Positions 1 through 10,463 of a stretch of DNA of 64,000 nt are shown piece by piece. Every line of letters begins with the position of its first letter. Positions within the stretch are counted from its first letter, which is position 1. The translations under genes and the position numbers were made by a program. Origin of the DNA: Streptomyces sp. JB150 (lineage in GTDB: Bacteria > Actinomycetota > Actinomycetes > Streptomycetales > Streptomycetaceae); NCBI RefSeq assembly GCF_011193355.1, contig NZ_CP049780.1, forward strand, positions 2,332,556-2,396,555. The letters run 5' to 3'. The notes below the pieces were generated by a model. It was given only the letters and a program-made list of their open reading frames with translations, did no database searches and was not told where the DNA came from.

Positions 1-96
1 AAGAGCCAGGCGGCCAAGGGACTGGCGAAGTTGCGTACGTATCCGGGGCTCGCCCAGGCGATGGGTGTGCCGTCCAGGCAGGGAGACAGCAGGTGA
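1..96 (+). CDS. SigE-family RNA polymerase sigma factor, C-terminal end only
   Basis: Only the last 31 residues are in the window; the gene begins upstream. They include the stretch SQAAKGLAKLR, typical of the end of the region 4 helix-turn-helix of ECF sigma factors of the SigE group in Streptomyces, which binds the -35 element. The stop codon overlaps the GTG start of the next gene (GTGA at 93-96), so the two are translationally coupled. That arrangement, a sigma factor followed by a one-pass membrane protein, is common for this group. The identification rests on a short segment, so the family is likely but the particular sigma factor cannot be named. Confidence 0.7.
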   Translation, partial: KSQAAKGLAKLRTYPGLAQAMGVPSRQGDSR

Positions 97-1028
97 ACGG
101 GGACGAGCGGGTGGACGCGTGGCAGGGAGCCGACGGCGAGCGGGAGTTCGCGGAGCGGGTGCGGGCACTGCTCACCGATGACGCGCTCACCCTCCAGCCG
201 TCGATGGCGCCCTACCCGGCGATCCGGCGCCGGGGCGTGGCGGAGCGGCGCCGGCGGGTGGCGGCGGCCGGGGCGGCGCTGGTGACGCTGGCCGTGGCGC
301 CGGTGGGGGCGTACGCGCTGGGCGGCGCGGACCGGGGCGGGGAGGGCGCGTCCCCGGCCGTGTCCGCGACGGCCTCGCGGTCGCCCGTGCCCACGGCCTC
401 GGCGACTCCGTCCGGCCCTTCGGGTCCGGCCACCGACGGGCAGCTCCTCGACGGGGTGACGCGGGAGTCCGCGGTGTCCATGCTGGAGGACTGCCTGGGC
501 TCCGACCTCGGGCGGGGACCGCACCAGGGGCTGGGCGTTGCCGGGGAGTACCGGATCCTGCTCGCCATGCGCAGCACCGGCGACAGCAACTCCCCCGGGA
601 ACGGCCACTTCGTGGTCGCGGCCCGCGACGACGCCGCCAGGACCCGGGTGATCTGCACCGTCAAGGACGGCGAGGTGGCCGGGGTGAACAGCGGAGGCGT
701 CGCCGAGGGGCCACCGGACCAGGGCCCCGTCGTCCCGGACATCAACGCGCTCAAGCTCTACGCGCAGTCGGCCATGGACAGAGGGAACTGGAAGCTGCCG
801 TTCCGCTGGGGCAGCATCGGCCTCGTCGACCCCTCGGTGGCCAGGGTGACCGTCTCCTACGGCGACGGCGAGACCCGGCCCGCCGTCCTGGACCACGGCT
901 GGTACATCGCCACCGGCGAACTCGACCAGCAGGTCACGCGGGCGCCGCGGATCAAGGGCTACGACGCGGCGGGCGAGCTGGTCTACGACTCCGACCGGGA
1001 CAAGTACTACATGGCGGAGCTGCCCTGA
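93..1028 (+). CDS. membrane-anchored protein coupled to SigE-type sigma factor
   Basis: A 311-residue protein with a GTG start that overlaps the sigma factor stop. About 50 cytoplasmic residues rich in charged groups are followed by an arginine patch and one transmembrane segment (about residues 56-78). A Ser/Thr/Pro/Ala-rich linker (about 85-115) then leads to an extracytoplasmic domain of about 195 residues with two or more cysteines. The topology and coupling are those expected of an anti-sigma factor or a partner of the sigma factor, but no zinc-binding anti-sigma motif (HxxxCxxC) is visible in the N-terminal part. The domain outside the membrane is not recognised. A role in controlling the upstream sigma factor is inference from position. 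Confidence 0.6.
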   Translation: MNGDERVDAWQGADGEREFAERVRALLTDDALTLQPSMAPYPAIRRRGVAERRRRVAAAGAALVTLAVAPVGAYALGGADRGGEGASPAVSATASRSPVPTASATPSGPSGPATDGQLLDGVTRESAVSMLEDCLGSDLGRGPHQGLGVAGEYRILLAMRSTGDSNSPGNGHFVVAARDDAARTRVICTVKDGEVAGVNSGGVAEGPPDQGPVVPDINALKLYAQSAMDRGNWKLPFRWGSIGLVDPSVARVTVSYGDGETRPAVLDHGWYIATGELDQQVTRAPRIKGYDAAGELVYDSDRDKYYMAELP

Positions 1029-1222
1029 CGGGCCGTGGGCCCCCTTCCCGGGGCCCTCGGCACCCGCGTCCGGGTGGCGCCGTACAGGGGGCGGCGCCAC
1101 CCGGATGCCCGGTTTCCCGACCGGCGCCCTGCCGGGGCGCCGCCCGCGGTGCCACCATCCGGAGAGGAGCACGAGCCGACCGGCGCCGTCGGGCGCCGGT
1201 CCCGTCAGCCGAGGGAGCCGCC

Positions 1223-2158
1223 ATGCCCGTCCCCGCCCCGCTCACCGGTGTCGTCCCGCCCGTCTGCACCCCGCTGACACCGGAGCGGGAGGTGGACGTG
1301 GAGTCGCTGCACCGGCTGCTCGACCACCTGACGGCGGCCGGCGTGCACGGCCTGTTCGTGCTGGGCTCCACATCGGAGGCCGCGTATCTGACGGACGCCC
1401 AGCGCGGGCTGGTGGTGGCGGAGACCGTGCGGCACGTCGCGGGACGGCTGCCGGTGCTCGCGGGCGCGATCGACATGACGACGCCCCGGGTCCTGGAGCA
1501 CGTGGCCGCGGTGACGGCGGCGGGTGCCGACGCCGTGGTCGTCACCGCGCCGTTCTACGCCCGCACCCACCCCGCGGAGATCGCCCGCCACTACCGCGCG
1601 GTCGCCGCCGCGTCCCCCGTCCCCGTCCTCGCCTACGACATCCCGGTCGCCGTCCACACCAAGCTCCCCGCGGACCTGGTCCTGGACCTGGCCGCCGACG
1701 GGGTCCTCGCCGGGCTGAAGGACTCCAGCGGCGACCTGGCCGCCTTCCGCGAGGTCGTCACCGGCGCCCGCACCCGCGCCGGCCTGACCGGCTTCACCGT
1801 CCTGACCGGCTCGGAACTGATCGTGGACGCCGCCCTCGCCCTCGGCGCGCACGGCGCCGTCCCCGGCCTCGCCAACGTCGACCCGCACGGCTACGTCCGC
1901 CTCGACCGCCTGTGCCGCGCCGGCGACACGGAACGCGCCCGCACCGAGCAGGAGCGGCTGTGCGCCCTGTTCGGCCTCGTGCACGCCGGCGACCCCGCGC
2001 GCATGGGCCCCGGCTCGTCCGCGATCGGCGCGTTCAAGGCGGCGCTCCACCTGCGCGGCGTGATCGCCTGCCCGGCGACGGCGGAGCCGCAGGTGCCGCT
2101 GTCGGAGGACGAGGTGCGGCGGGTGGGGAAGTGCCTCTCGGCGGCGGGACTCCTGTAG
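1223..2158 (+). CDS. DapA/N-acetylneuraminate lyase family protein
   Basis: A 311-residue TIM-barrel aldolase of the dihydrodipicolinate synthase superfamily; members make or break carbon-carbon bonds through a Schiff base with pyruvate-like substrates. The N-terminal substrate loop reads GSTSE (GTTGE in true DapA), and the Schiff-base lysine sits in LKDSSGDL at about residue 167. A tyrosine in YDIPV, just before, matches the family's catalytic tyrosine. The altered loop argues against lysine biosynthesis and for a catabolic lyase or dehydratase, for instance of sugar acids. A GGGAG motif precedes the ATG at good spacing. The gene stands alone between a membrane protein and a convergent TerB-like gene, so context gives no substrate. 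Confidence 0.75.
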   Translation: MPVPAPLTGVVPPVCTPLTPEREVDVESLHRLLDHLTAAGVHGLFVLGSTSEAAYLTDAQRGLVVAETVRHVAGRLPVLAGAIDMTTPRVLEHVAAVTAAGADAVVVTAPFYARTHPAEIARHYRAVAAASPVPVLAYDIPVAVHTKLPADLVLDLAADGVLAGLKDSSGDLAAFREVVTGARTRAGLTGFTVLTGSELIVDAALALGAHGAVPGLANVDPHGYVRLDRLCRAGDTERARTEQERLCALFGLVHAGDPARMGPGSSAIGAFKAALHLRGVIACPATAEPQVPLSEDEVRRVGKCLSAAGLL

Positions 2159-2170
2159 GGCGGGCCTCCA

Positions 2171-2210
2171 AGGGCCTCCATGAGCCTTCGAGGGCGTCCA
2201 TGAGCCTCCA
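2171..2210. repeat. imperfect 20-bp tandem duplication
   Basis: Just after the DapA-family gene, a 20-bp unit beginning AGGGCCTCCATGAGCC occurs twice in direct succession with a few mismatches. It lies in a 230-bp gap between convergent genes where I see no gene and no clear terminator. Confidence 0.6.
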
Positions 2211-2389
2211 GGAGGAGGCGCCCTTCACGCCAGGCGTGCCCCGTCCCGACCCGTGCGCCACGCTCACCGGCGCGCCCGGTCGCGGGCCCGGCGCGGGAGG
2301 GGCGCCTCGTCGCGCGTGAGGCCGAGGCCGCGGCCACCGCGAGGGGCGTCCCCGGGGCCGGGTCGCTGGCGCCGGGGCACGCGGGGAGA

Positions 2390-3085
2390 TCAGGAGGGCG
2401 TACGCGCCGCCGCGAGCAGCCGGTTCACCTCGTCGCCGCCGATGGTGAGCGCGGCGCCCACCGTGGCCAGCGCCTCGCGTTCGGCGGTGGTGTACGGGCC
2501 GTCGGCCAGGGCGATCCGCGCGCCCTGGAGCAGGATCGATTCACGTCCGGCGGGAGCGAGGTGCGGGGCCAGCGGATCCAGCGCCTCGTGCAGTTCGATG
2601 GCCAGCCCCGGCCCGCAGGGCTCGCCGGTGATCCGGCCGGTGTCCGCCTCCAGCGCCTCGACGAGGGCGGCCAGCTGCTCCTCGGTGCAGTCCGGGAAGC
2701 CGGCCGCGCGCACCGCCTGCGCGGCGGTCTCCAGGGCCGTACGGGAGCCCGTGCCGCCCGCGGCGAGCACCGCGAGGGCGACGGTGTGCACGGCGTCGCG
2801 CAGCATCGCGGAGAAGCGGGTGGTGGTGGGGTGGTCGAGCACGTCGGTGCCGTAGTGGCGGCGGCAGGCCGCGCACTCCACGACCGGCCCGCACGCCCCG
2901 CGCGGCAACACCGGCACGCCGAGCAGGGTGAACCGGCGGCGCCCGGCCAGCCGCTGGTAGTTGCGGTCACCGCCGCAGCCGGGGCAGAAGAAGTCCCCGT
3001 CGGTGAGGGCCGTCCACGCGGTACGGGTGCCCACCATGCGCGAAAGCCCGGTGACACGGCCGTCTCGTCCCCGTCCTGGCAGCAC
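2390..3085 (-). CDS. TerB-like protein with N-terminal zinc ribbon
   Basis: A 231-residue protein when started at the GTG at 3085, which has a clean GGAGG nine bases upstream; an ATG at 3145 is also open but has no ribosome binding site. The N-terminal third has two CxxC pairs (FFCPGCGG and ECAACRRHYG), forming a zinc ribbon. The rest is a helical domain resembling the TerB tellurite-resistance fold, with acidic residues near AxADGPYTTAERE at the C-terminus. TerB-like domains are thought to bind metals or act as adaptors in stress systems; actual tellurite resistance is not implied. It lies downstream of leuA on the same strand, but a strong hairpin separates them, so it is probably transcribed alone. 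Confidence 0.65.
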   Translation of the reverse strand: MLPGRGRDGRVTGLSRMVGTRTAWTALTDGDFFCPGCGGDRNYQRLAGRRRFTLLGVPVLPRGACGPVVECAACRRHYGTDVLDHPTTTRFSAMLRDAVHTVALAVLAAGGTGSRTALETAAQAVRAAGFPDCTEEQLAALVEALEADTGRITGEPCGPGLAIELHEALDPLAPHLAPAGRESILLQGARIALADGPYTTAEREALATVGAALTIGGDEVNRLLAAARTPS

Positions 3086-3219
3086 GTCGCAGCACCTCCG
3101 TAACCCCGCGGCAACATCGCCGCGCTGGCGTGATGTTAGCCACATCCGTCAGGGCTAGTCAGCACCCGGGACGAGACCTTTCCGTGACCTGGTCGGGTCA
3201 GTGGCCGGTAAACGACCGG

Positions 3220-3258
3220 CCCCGCCCGCCGGAGCGCACCGCGATCCGGCGGGCGGGG
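3220..3258 (-). terminator. hairpin terminator downstream of leuA
   Basis: A perfect 14-bp inverted repeat (arms 3220-3233 and 3245-3258, starting CCCCGCCCGCC) with an 11-base loop begins 26 bases past the leuA stop. There is no U-tract, which is usual for Streptomyces terminators. It separates leuA from the TerB-like gene. Confidence 0.7.
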
Positions 3259-3283
3259 TCCGCGAAACCCCCGGTCCGGACGG

Positions 3284-5272
<1,989 letters not shown>

Positions 5273-5323
5273 TCATAGTTGCCGCTCGTGACAGCGCGGT
5301 CACGCGGTGCGATGGTGCCTGGT

Positions 5324-6394
5324 ATGAGCACCCACGGGGGCCACGAGCCCGTCTTCTGCACCGTCGTACCGCCGCACATCCTCGACCAGCTCGCCCGCCA
5401 CGACGACCCCGCCCTCTCCGGACCCGCCCGCCGCACCCTGGTCCGCGACAGCGCGCTGCGCGGCCACCGCCGGGTCACCACCGAGTTCCGCCTCGCCGCC
5501 GCGCCGCGGGCCAAGGCACCGTCGGACCAGCCGCTGCGCACGATCTACGACGCCGGGCACAAGACCGCCCTGCCCGGCACCAAGGTGCGCGGCGAGGGCG
5601 AGGAGCCCGGCCGGGACGCCACCGTCAACCGCGCCTACGCCGGCCTCGGCGCCACCTTCGAGCTGTTCCTCAAGGCCTACGGCCGCCACTCCATCGACGG
5701 CGACGGCCTGCCCCTGGACGCCACCGTCCACTACGACGAGAACTACGGCAACGCCTTCTGGAACGGCGAGCAGATGGTCTTCGGCGACGGCGACGGCGAG
5801 GTCTTCCTCGACTTCACCATCCCGGTCGACGTCATCGGCCACGAACTCGCCCACGGCGTCACCCAGTACACGGCGAACCTCACCTACTACGGTCAGCCGG
5901 GCGCCCTGAACGAGTCGATGTCCGACGTCTTCGGCTCGCTGATCAAGCAGTACACGCTGGGCCAGACCGCCGGCGAGGCCGACTGGCTGATCGGCGCGGG
6001 CCTGCTCGGACCGGCTGTCAGCGGGACGGCGCTGCGCTCCATGAAGGCGCCCGGCACCGCGTACGACGACGACGTCCTCGGCAAGGACCCGCAGCCCGCG
6101 AGGATGGCGGACTACGTCCGCACCGGCCGTGACAACGGCGGCGTGCACATCAACTCCGGCATCCCCAACCACGCGTTCTACCTCGCGGCGACCGCGATCG
6201 GCGGCCACGCCTGGGAGAAGGCGGGGCAGGTCTGGTACGACGTGCTGACCGGCGGCGAGCTGACCGAGCGGGCCCGCTTCACGGACTTCGCCACCCTCAC
6301 CGTCAGGGCCGCCCGCGAGCGCTACGGCGACGGCGGCGACGAGCACGAGGCGGTGCGCAAGGCGTGGGAGCAGGTCGGCGTCCGCACCCTGTAG
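5324..6394 (+). CDS. protealysin-like M4 neutral metalloprotease
   Basis: A 356-residue zinc endopeptidase of the thermolysin family. The zinc site HELAH lies at residues 173-177 and the third ligand, Glu197, in the motif NESMSD. There is no signal peptide; instead the N-terminus carries a short propeptide with the FCTVVPPHIL box that marks the protealysin subgroup, whose members mature by removing about 50 residues and can act inside the cell. Start: the ATG at 5324 puts this box at the very N-terminus; upstream in-frame codons do not extend the family alignment. The next gene encodes a small protein resembling emfourin, the inhibitor that accompanies protealysin in other bacteria, so the pair probably works as protease plus inhibitor. 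Confidence 0.88.
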   Translation: MSTHGGHEPVFCTVVPPHILDQLARHDDPALSGPARRTLVRDSALRGHRRVTTEFRLAAAPRAKAPSDQPLRTIYDAGHKTALPGTKVRGEGEEPGRDATVNRAYAGLGATFELFLKAYGRHSIDGDGLPLDATVHYDENYGNAFWNGEQMVFGDGDGEVFLDFTIPVDVIGHELAHGVTQYTANLTYYGQPGALNESMSDVFGSLIKQYTLGQTAGEADWLIGAGLLGPAVSGTALRSMKAPGTAYDDDVLGKDPQPARMADYVRTGRDNGGVHINSGIPNHAFYLAATAIGGHAWEKAGQVWYDVLTGGELTERARFTDFATLTVRAARERYGDGGDEHEAVRKAWEQVGVRTL

Positions 6395-6481
6395 TCCGCA
6401 CGCTGTACACACCACCTTGGAGTTCCCACCCTGGAGTGAGCACCCTGTAGTTCGCGCGGCATCCGTACTAGACAGGGACCC

Positions 6482-6748
6482 ATGCGAATTCAGGTGAGGC
6501 GCACGGGCGGCTTCGCGGGCATCGAGCGGAGTGCCGAGATCGACACCGCGGGCCGCCCCGACGCCGCCGAGTGGCAGGCCCTGGCCGGGCGGGCGCTGGC
6601 CGCCGGGCAGGGCACCCGCCCGGCCGGGGTGCCGGACGGCTTCCACTACGAGATCACGGTGGACGGCCGGACCGTCCACGCGAGCGACCCGGGGCTGCCG
6701 GAGGACCTGCGGGCGCTGGTCACCCGCGTGCTGAAGGAGGGAGCGTGA
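6482..6748 (+). CDS. emfourin-like inhibitor of M4 protease
   Basis: An 88-residue soluble protein with no signal peptide or membrane segment. It matches the pattern of protealysin-associated inhibitors: an N-terminal strand MRIQVRRTGGFAG, then a central helix and a C-terminal strand/helix with HYEITVDG and LPEDLRALV. These inhibitors bind the active site of the neighbouring M4 protease with slow, tight kinetics in studied cases. It follows the protease by 87 bases and its stop overlaps the start of the GH1 gene (GTGA), so it is probably cotranscribed with both. Its cognate target is inferred from adjacency. Confidence 0.78.
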   Translation: MRIQVRRTGGFAGIERSAEIDTAGRPDAAEWQALAGRALAAGQGTRPAGVPDGFHYEITVDGRTVHASDPGLPEDLRALVTRVLKEGA

Positions 6749-8049
6749 CGACGGCCCCGATACCGCGCTTCCCCGACGGTTTCCTGTGGGGCGTGTCGAC
6801 CTCCGCGCACCAGATCGAGGGCGCGGCCGACGAGCGCGAGCCGTCCGTGTGGGACGCGTTCACGGCCGAGCCGGGCCGGGTGAAGGACGGCTCGACGGCG
6901 GCGGTGGCCTGCGACCACTACCACCGCCACCGCGAGGACGTCGCCCTCCTCGCCGGCCTCGGCGTGGCCGCGTACCGCTTCTCGGTGTCCTGGCCGCGCG
7001 TACGGTCCCCGCGCGGCCTGGACTTCTACGACCGGCTCGTGGACGACCTGTGCGCGGCGGGCGTCCGCCCGGTGCCGACACTGTTCCACTGGGACCTGCC
7101 GCTCGGCCTGGACTGGCTGCGGCGGGACACGGCGGAGCGCTTCGCCGAGTACGTCTCGGTCGTCGCCGGCCGCCTCGGCGACCGCGTACGCAAGTGGATC
7201 ACCCTCAACGAGCCCGCCGAACACACCCTGCTCGGCCACGCCCTCGGCACCCACGCGCCCGGCCGGCGGCTGCTCTTCGACGCGCTGCCGGTGGCCCACC
7301 ACCAGCTGCTCGCCCACGGGCTGGCCGTCCGCGCGCTGCGCGCGGCCGGCGCCACGGACATCGGCATCGCCAACTCCCACGGGCCGACCTGGGCGGCCTC
7401 CGAGGACGGCGCGGACGTGGCGGCGGCCGAGTTCTACGACGTCCTGCTGAACCGCCTGTTCGCCGACCCGCTGCTGCTCGGCACCTACCCGGCCGGGCTC
7501 GGCGAGCTGATGCCGGGGGACGTCGAGGCCGATCTGTCGGTGATCGCCGAACCGCTCGACTGGTACGGCGTGAACTACTACGCGCCGGCCCGGGTGGGCG
7601 CCCCGCGGGACACCGAGACGGACTTCAGCGGCGTCCGCATGCCGGCCGAGCTGCCCTTCTCGCTCCGCGAGATCGAGGGCCGCCCGGTGACCGACTTCGG
7701 CTGGCCGGTGGTCCCCGAGGGGCTGACCGAGCTGCTGACCGCGTTCCGCGACCGCTACGGCGACCGGCTCCCCCCGGTGGTCGTCACGGAGAACGGCTGC
7801 GCGTACGACGGGCTCGACGACCAGGACCGCATCGCCTACCTGGACGGCCACATCCGGGCCCTGCACGACGCGCTCACGGCCGGGGTGGACGTGCGCGGCT
7901 ACTTCGTCTGGTCGCTGCTCGACAACTTCGAGTGGGCGGAGGGCTACGCCCGCCGCTTCGGCCTGGTCCACGTCGACTTCACGACGCTGGCGCGCACGCC
8001 GAAGGCGTCGTACCGCTGGTTCCGCGACGTGCTGCGGGCCCAGCGGTGA
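6745..8049 (+). CDS. glycoside hydrolase family 1 beta-glucosidase-like enzyme
   Basis: A 434-residue (beta/alpha)8 retaining glycosidase. The general acid/base Glu156 lies in TLNEP and the nucleophile Glu349 in VTENG, both intact. The N-terminal FPDGFLWGVSTSAHQIEG and C-terminal YFVWSLLDNFEWAEGY match family 1. No signal peptide, so it should act on imported or intracellular beta-glucosides. The GTG start overlaps the stop of the inhibitor gene and has an excellent AAGGAGG site inside that gene, which means translation of the two is coupled. A functional link between the glycosidase and the protease/inhibitor pair is not obvious. Exact substrate (glucoside, galactoside or 6-phospho form) cannot be told. 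Confidence 0.9.
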   Translation: MTTAPIPRFPDGFLWGVSTSAHQIEGAADEREPSVWDAFTAEPGRVKDGSTAAVACDHYHRHREDVALLAGLGVAAYRFSVSWPRVRSPRGLDFYDRLVDDLCAAGVRPVPTLFHWDLPLGLDWLRRDTAERFAEYVSVVAGRLGDRVRKWITLNEPAEHTLLGHALGTHAPGRRLLFDALPVAHHQLLAHGLAVRALRAAGATDIGIANSHGPTWAASEDGADVAAAEFYDVLLNRLFADPLLLGTYPAGLGELMPGDVEADLSVIAEPLDWYGVNYYAPARVGAPRDTETDFSGVRMPAELPFSLREIEGRPVTDFGWPVVPEGLTELLTAFRDRYGDRLPPVVVTENGCAYDGLDDQDRIAYLDGHIRALHDALTAGVDVRGYFVWSLLDNFEWAEGYARRFGLVHVDFTTLARTPKASYRWFRDVLRAQR

Positions 8050-8071
8050 GACCGGGCCCGCCGGGTGAAAC

Positions 8072-9025
8072 TCAGAAGCCGAGCTTGCGCAGCTGCTTGG
8101 GGTCGCGCTGCCAGTCCTTGGCGACCTTCACGTGGAGGTCGAGGAAGACCGGCGTGCCGAGCAGGGCCTCGATCTGCTTGCGGGACTTGATGCCGACCTC
8201 CTTCAGGCGCTTGCCCTTGGGGCCGATGATGATGCCCTTCTGGCTGGGGCGCTCGATGTAGACGTTGGCGTGGATGTCGAGGAGGGGCTTGTCGGCGGGG
8301 CGGTCCTCGCGGGGCAGCATCTCCTCGACGACCACCGCGATGGAGTGCGGCAGCTCGTCGCGGACGCCCTCCAGGGCCGCCTCGCGGATCAGCTCCGCGA
8401 CCATGACCTGCTCGGGCTCGTCGGTCAGGTCGCCCTCGGGGTAGAGCGCCGGGCCCTCGGGCAACAGCGGGATCAGCAGGTCCGCCAGCAGGTCGACCTG
8501 CTTGCTGCCGACCGCCGACACCGGGACGATCTCCGCCCACTCGAAGCCCAGCTCCTTGCCGAGCTGGTCGATGGCGATCAGCTGCTCGGCGAGGGACTTG
8601 GAGTCCACCAGGTCGGTCTTGGTGACGATCGCCACCTTCGGCGTCTTCTTGATCGCCGCGAGTTCCTTGGCGATGAACCGGTCGCCGGGGCCGATCTTCT
8701 GGTCGGCGGGCAGGCAGAAGCCGATCACGTCGACCTCGGCCCACGTCGTGCGCACGACGTCGTTCAGCCGCTCGCCGAGCAGGGTGCGTGGCTTGTGCAG
8801 CCCCGGTGTGTCCACCAGGATCAGCTGCGCGTCGGGGCGGTGGACGATGCCCCGCACGGTGTGCCGCGTGGTCTGGGGGCGGTTGGAGGTGATGGCCACC
8901 TTCTGCCCGACCAGAGCGTTCGTGAGGGTGGACTTGCCCGCGTTGGGGCGGCCCACGAAGCAGGCGAAACCGGCCCGGTGGACTGCCTCGGCCGACTGCT
9001 CGGATGACTGGGTGCGAACGCTCAT
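8072..9025 (-). CDS. era: GTPase Era
   Basis: A 317-residue essential GTPase that binds the 3' end of 16S rRNA and assists 30S subunit maturation. G1 is GRPNAGKS, G3 DTPG, G4 TKTD; the C-terminal third is a KH RNA-binding domain with the GPKGKRLKEVG loop. The start at MSVRTQ is chosen because GGAG lies ten bases before it; an ATG three codons earlier would sit almost on top of that site. It is the last gene in a minus-strand run that begins with phoH and ybeY, all linked to RNA and ribosome maturation, although about 125 bases separate it from the next upstream coding sequence on its strand. Confidence 0.96.
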   Translation of the reverse strand: MSVRTQSSEQSAEAVHRAGFACFVGRPNAGKSTLTNALVGQKVAITSNRPQTTRHTVRGIVHRPDAQLILVDTPGLHKPRTLLGERLNDVVRTTWAEVDVIGFCLPADQKIGPGDRFIAKELAAIKKTPKVAIVTKTDLVDSKSLAEQLIAIDQLGKELGFEWAEIVPVSAVGSKQVDLLADLLIPLLPEGPALYPEGDLTDEPEQVMVAELIREAALEGVRDELPHSIAVVVEEMLPREDRPADKPLLDIHANVYIERPSQKGIIIGPKGKRLKEVGIKSRKQIEALLGTPVFLDLHVKVAKDWQRDPKQLRKLGF

Positions 9026-9147
9026 GCCGCCCATTCTCCCTGATCCCCGGAGCGCCGCCGTACCGTGACCGTCCGCGGGCCCGCGCTCCTCGCGGCGCGC
9101 GCCGCGACCGCCGGCCGGTCACGGGGTCCTGCCGCCGGCCGGTGCGG

Positions 9148-9654
9148 TCAGTCGAAGACGAACGGGCCCGGTGCCTGGGGCGCGGTCGCCGTGCAGGTGA
9201 CGGTGATGCCGAAGGCCGTCATCCGCAGGGAGCCGCCGTAGCCCTCCAGGCGGTCACCGAGGGCGACGGTGCCGGTGAGCGGGCCGACGGTGACGGGGCC
9301 GCCCGCGGCCATGGCCGGGTTCCTCGTGCCGCTGAAGGTGACGGTGGTGCCGTCCGGGCGCACCAGGGTGAGCCGGGAGGTGATCGAGTCGGCCGCGAGC
9401 CCGATGGGGGCGGTGATCGCCGTGGACTTCAGGGTCATCGTGGCGGTGGTTCCGCTCTGGGTGGCGGTCAGGGTGCCGGGGCCGCTGCCGTGCGTCCGGC
9501 AGTCGGCCGTGAGCGTCGCCGTCCGCGGGGTCACGGCCGCCGCGGGCGCGACGGCGAGCCCGGTGACCGCGAGGGCCCCGGCCGCCAGGGCCGCGCCCGT
9601 GCCGAGGTGTCCCGCGCGCTGGTGCCCGCTCGTCGGGTGGTGTCGGTCCGTCAT
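9148..9654 (-). CDS. secreted protein of unknown function
   Basis: A 168-residue protein with an N-terminal signal peptide: charged start, hydrophobic stretch (about residues 18-40, GTGAALAAGALAVTGLAVAP) and an AAA-type cleavage region. The mature part is about 125 residues, rich in Thr, Ala and Gly with alternating hydrophobic residues, suggesting a beta-sandwich. It has two cysteines (ADCRTHG and TVTCTAT) that could form one disulfide joining its two ends. I do not recognise the family. It sits between the cytidine deaminase-like gene and era on the same strand, an unlikely functional partner for either. Confidence 0.65.
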   Translation of the reverse strand: MTDRHHPTSGHQRAGHLGTGAALAAGALAVTGLAVAPAAAVTPRTATLTADCRTHGSGPGTLTATQSGTTATMTLKSTAITAPIGLAADSITSRLTLVRPDGTTVTFSGTRNPAMAAGGPVTVGPLTGTVALGDRLEGYGGSLRMTAFGITVTCTATAPQAPGPFVFD

Positions 9655-9704
9655 CGGCTCCCGGCTCCCTTGCGTCGTCGGGGCGCGGCGGCCCCGTCCG
9701 TGCG

Positions 9705-10058
9705 TCAGCCCGCCGTCACCGTCGCCCGGACCGTGCCGTCCGGCCCCGCGACCAGCACCGGCGTCTTGGGTCCGCCCAGGTCCCGTACGGCGGCCCGGTC
9801 CGCGTCGGACGCCGACTCCGCCTCGGTCACCACGGCGGCGGCCTCCAGCGACTTCGCCCCGGACGCCACCGCCATCGCGACCGCCGTCTGCAGGGCGCTC
9901 AGCCTCAGCGAGTCCAGGTCGACGGTGGCGGCGACATAGGTGCGGCCCGTCTCGTCACGTACGGCCGCCCCCTCGGGCACCCCGTTGCGGGCCCGCGCGG
10001 AACGGGCCAGGGTCACGATCTTGCGGTCCTCGGGGTCGAGCGCGCTGCTGTCGGTCAT
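9705..10058 (-). CDS. degenerate cytidine deaminase-like protein
   Basis: A 117-residue protein with the outline of a small cytidine deaminase: the segment GRTYVAATVDLDSLRLSALQ followed by a helix aligns with the substrate-binding strand and the catalytic helix of that family. The catalytic (H/C)-A-E is replaced by SAL and there is no cysteine anywhere, so the PCxxC zinc site is missing. It cannot work as a zinc deaminase. Its place between era and the YjbR-like gene within the phoH-era run, and its intact open frame with strong third-position GC bias, suggest a retained non-enzymatic role rather than a decaying gene. Confidence 0.7.
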   Translation of the reverse strand: MTDSSALDPEDRKIVTLARSARARNGVPEGAAVRDETGRTYVAATVDLDSLRLSALQTAVAMAVASGAKSLEAAAVVTEAESASDADRAAVRDLGGPKTPVLVAGPDGTVRATVTAG

Positions 10059-10103
10059 GGACCGAGGATACGTAGGAGCACGGCCGGTGGCCCGCGGTGG
10101 GCC

Positions 10104-10463
10104 TCAGGGACGGTCCAGGCGGAGCCGGGCTGCGCGCGGCAGCCCGGCGACGACCAGGTCGTAGGAGTCCTCGACCAGCTCCCGGACCAGCCGGTCCGGG
10201 AGCCCGGCGTCGACGGTGACCGTGTTCCAGTGGCGCTTGTTCATGTGCCAGCCGGGGACGATCAGGTCCGGATGGGCGGTGCGCAGCCGCACCGCGTCCT
10301 CCGGGTCGCACTTGAGGTTGACCTTCAGGGGCCGCGCGTCCAGGTACGACAGCGCGAAGAGCTTGCCGTGGACCTTGAACACCGAGATGTCCGGGCCGAA
10401 GGGGAAGTCCTCCTCGGCCGCGGTGAAGGACAGGCACAGGGCGCGCAGCTCCCGCGGGGTCAC
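10104..10463 (-). CDS. MmcQ/YjbR family protein
   Basis: A 119-residue protein of the YjbR (DUF419) family, with the hallmark segments FPFGPDISVFKVHGKLFALS, VNLKCDP and GWHMNKRHWNTV. The fold resembles a CyaY-like alpha/beta sandwich; members are suspected DNA-binding or stress proteins, but no activity is established. The GTG start overlaps the stop of the CNNM/CBS gene (GTGA at 10460-10463) and is preceded by GGAGGAG at eight bases. That coupling places it in the phoH-ybeY operon. Confidence 0.85.
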   Translation of the reverse strand: MTPRELRALCLSFTAAEEDFPFGPDISVFKVHGKLFALSYLDARPLKVNLKCDPEDAVRLRTAHPDLIVPGWHMNKRHWNTVTVDAGLPDRLVRELVEDSYDLVVAGLPRAARLRLDRP

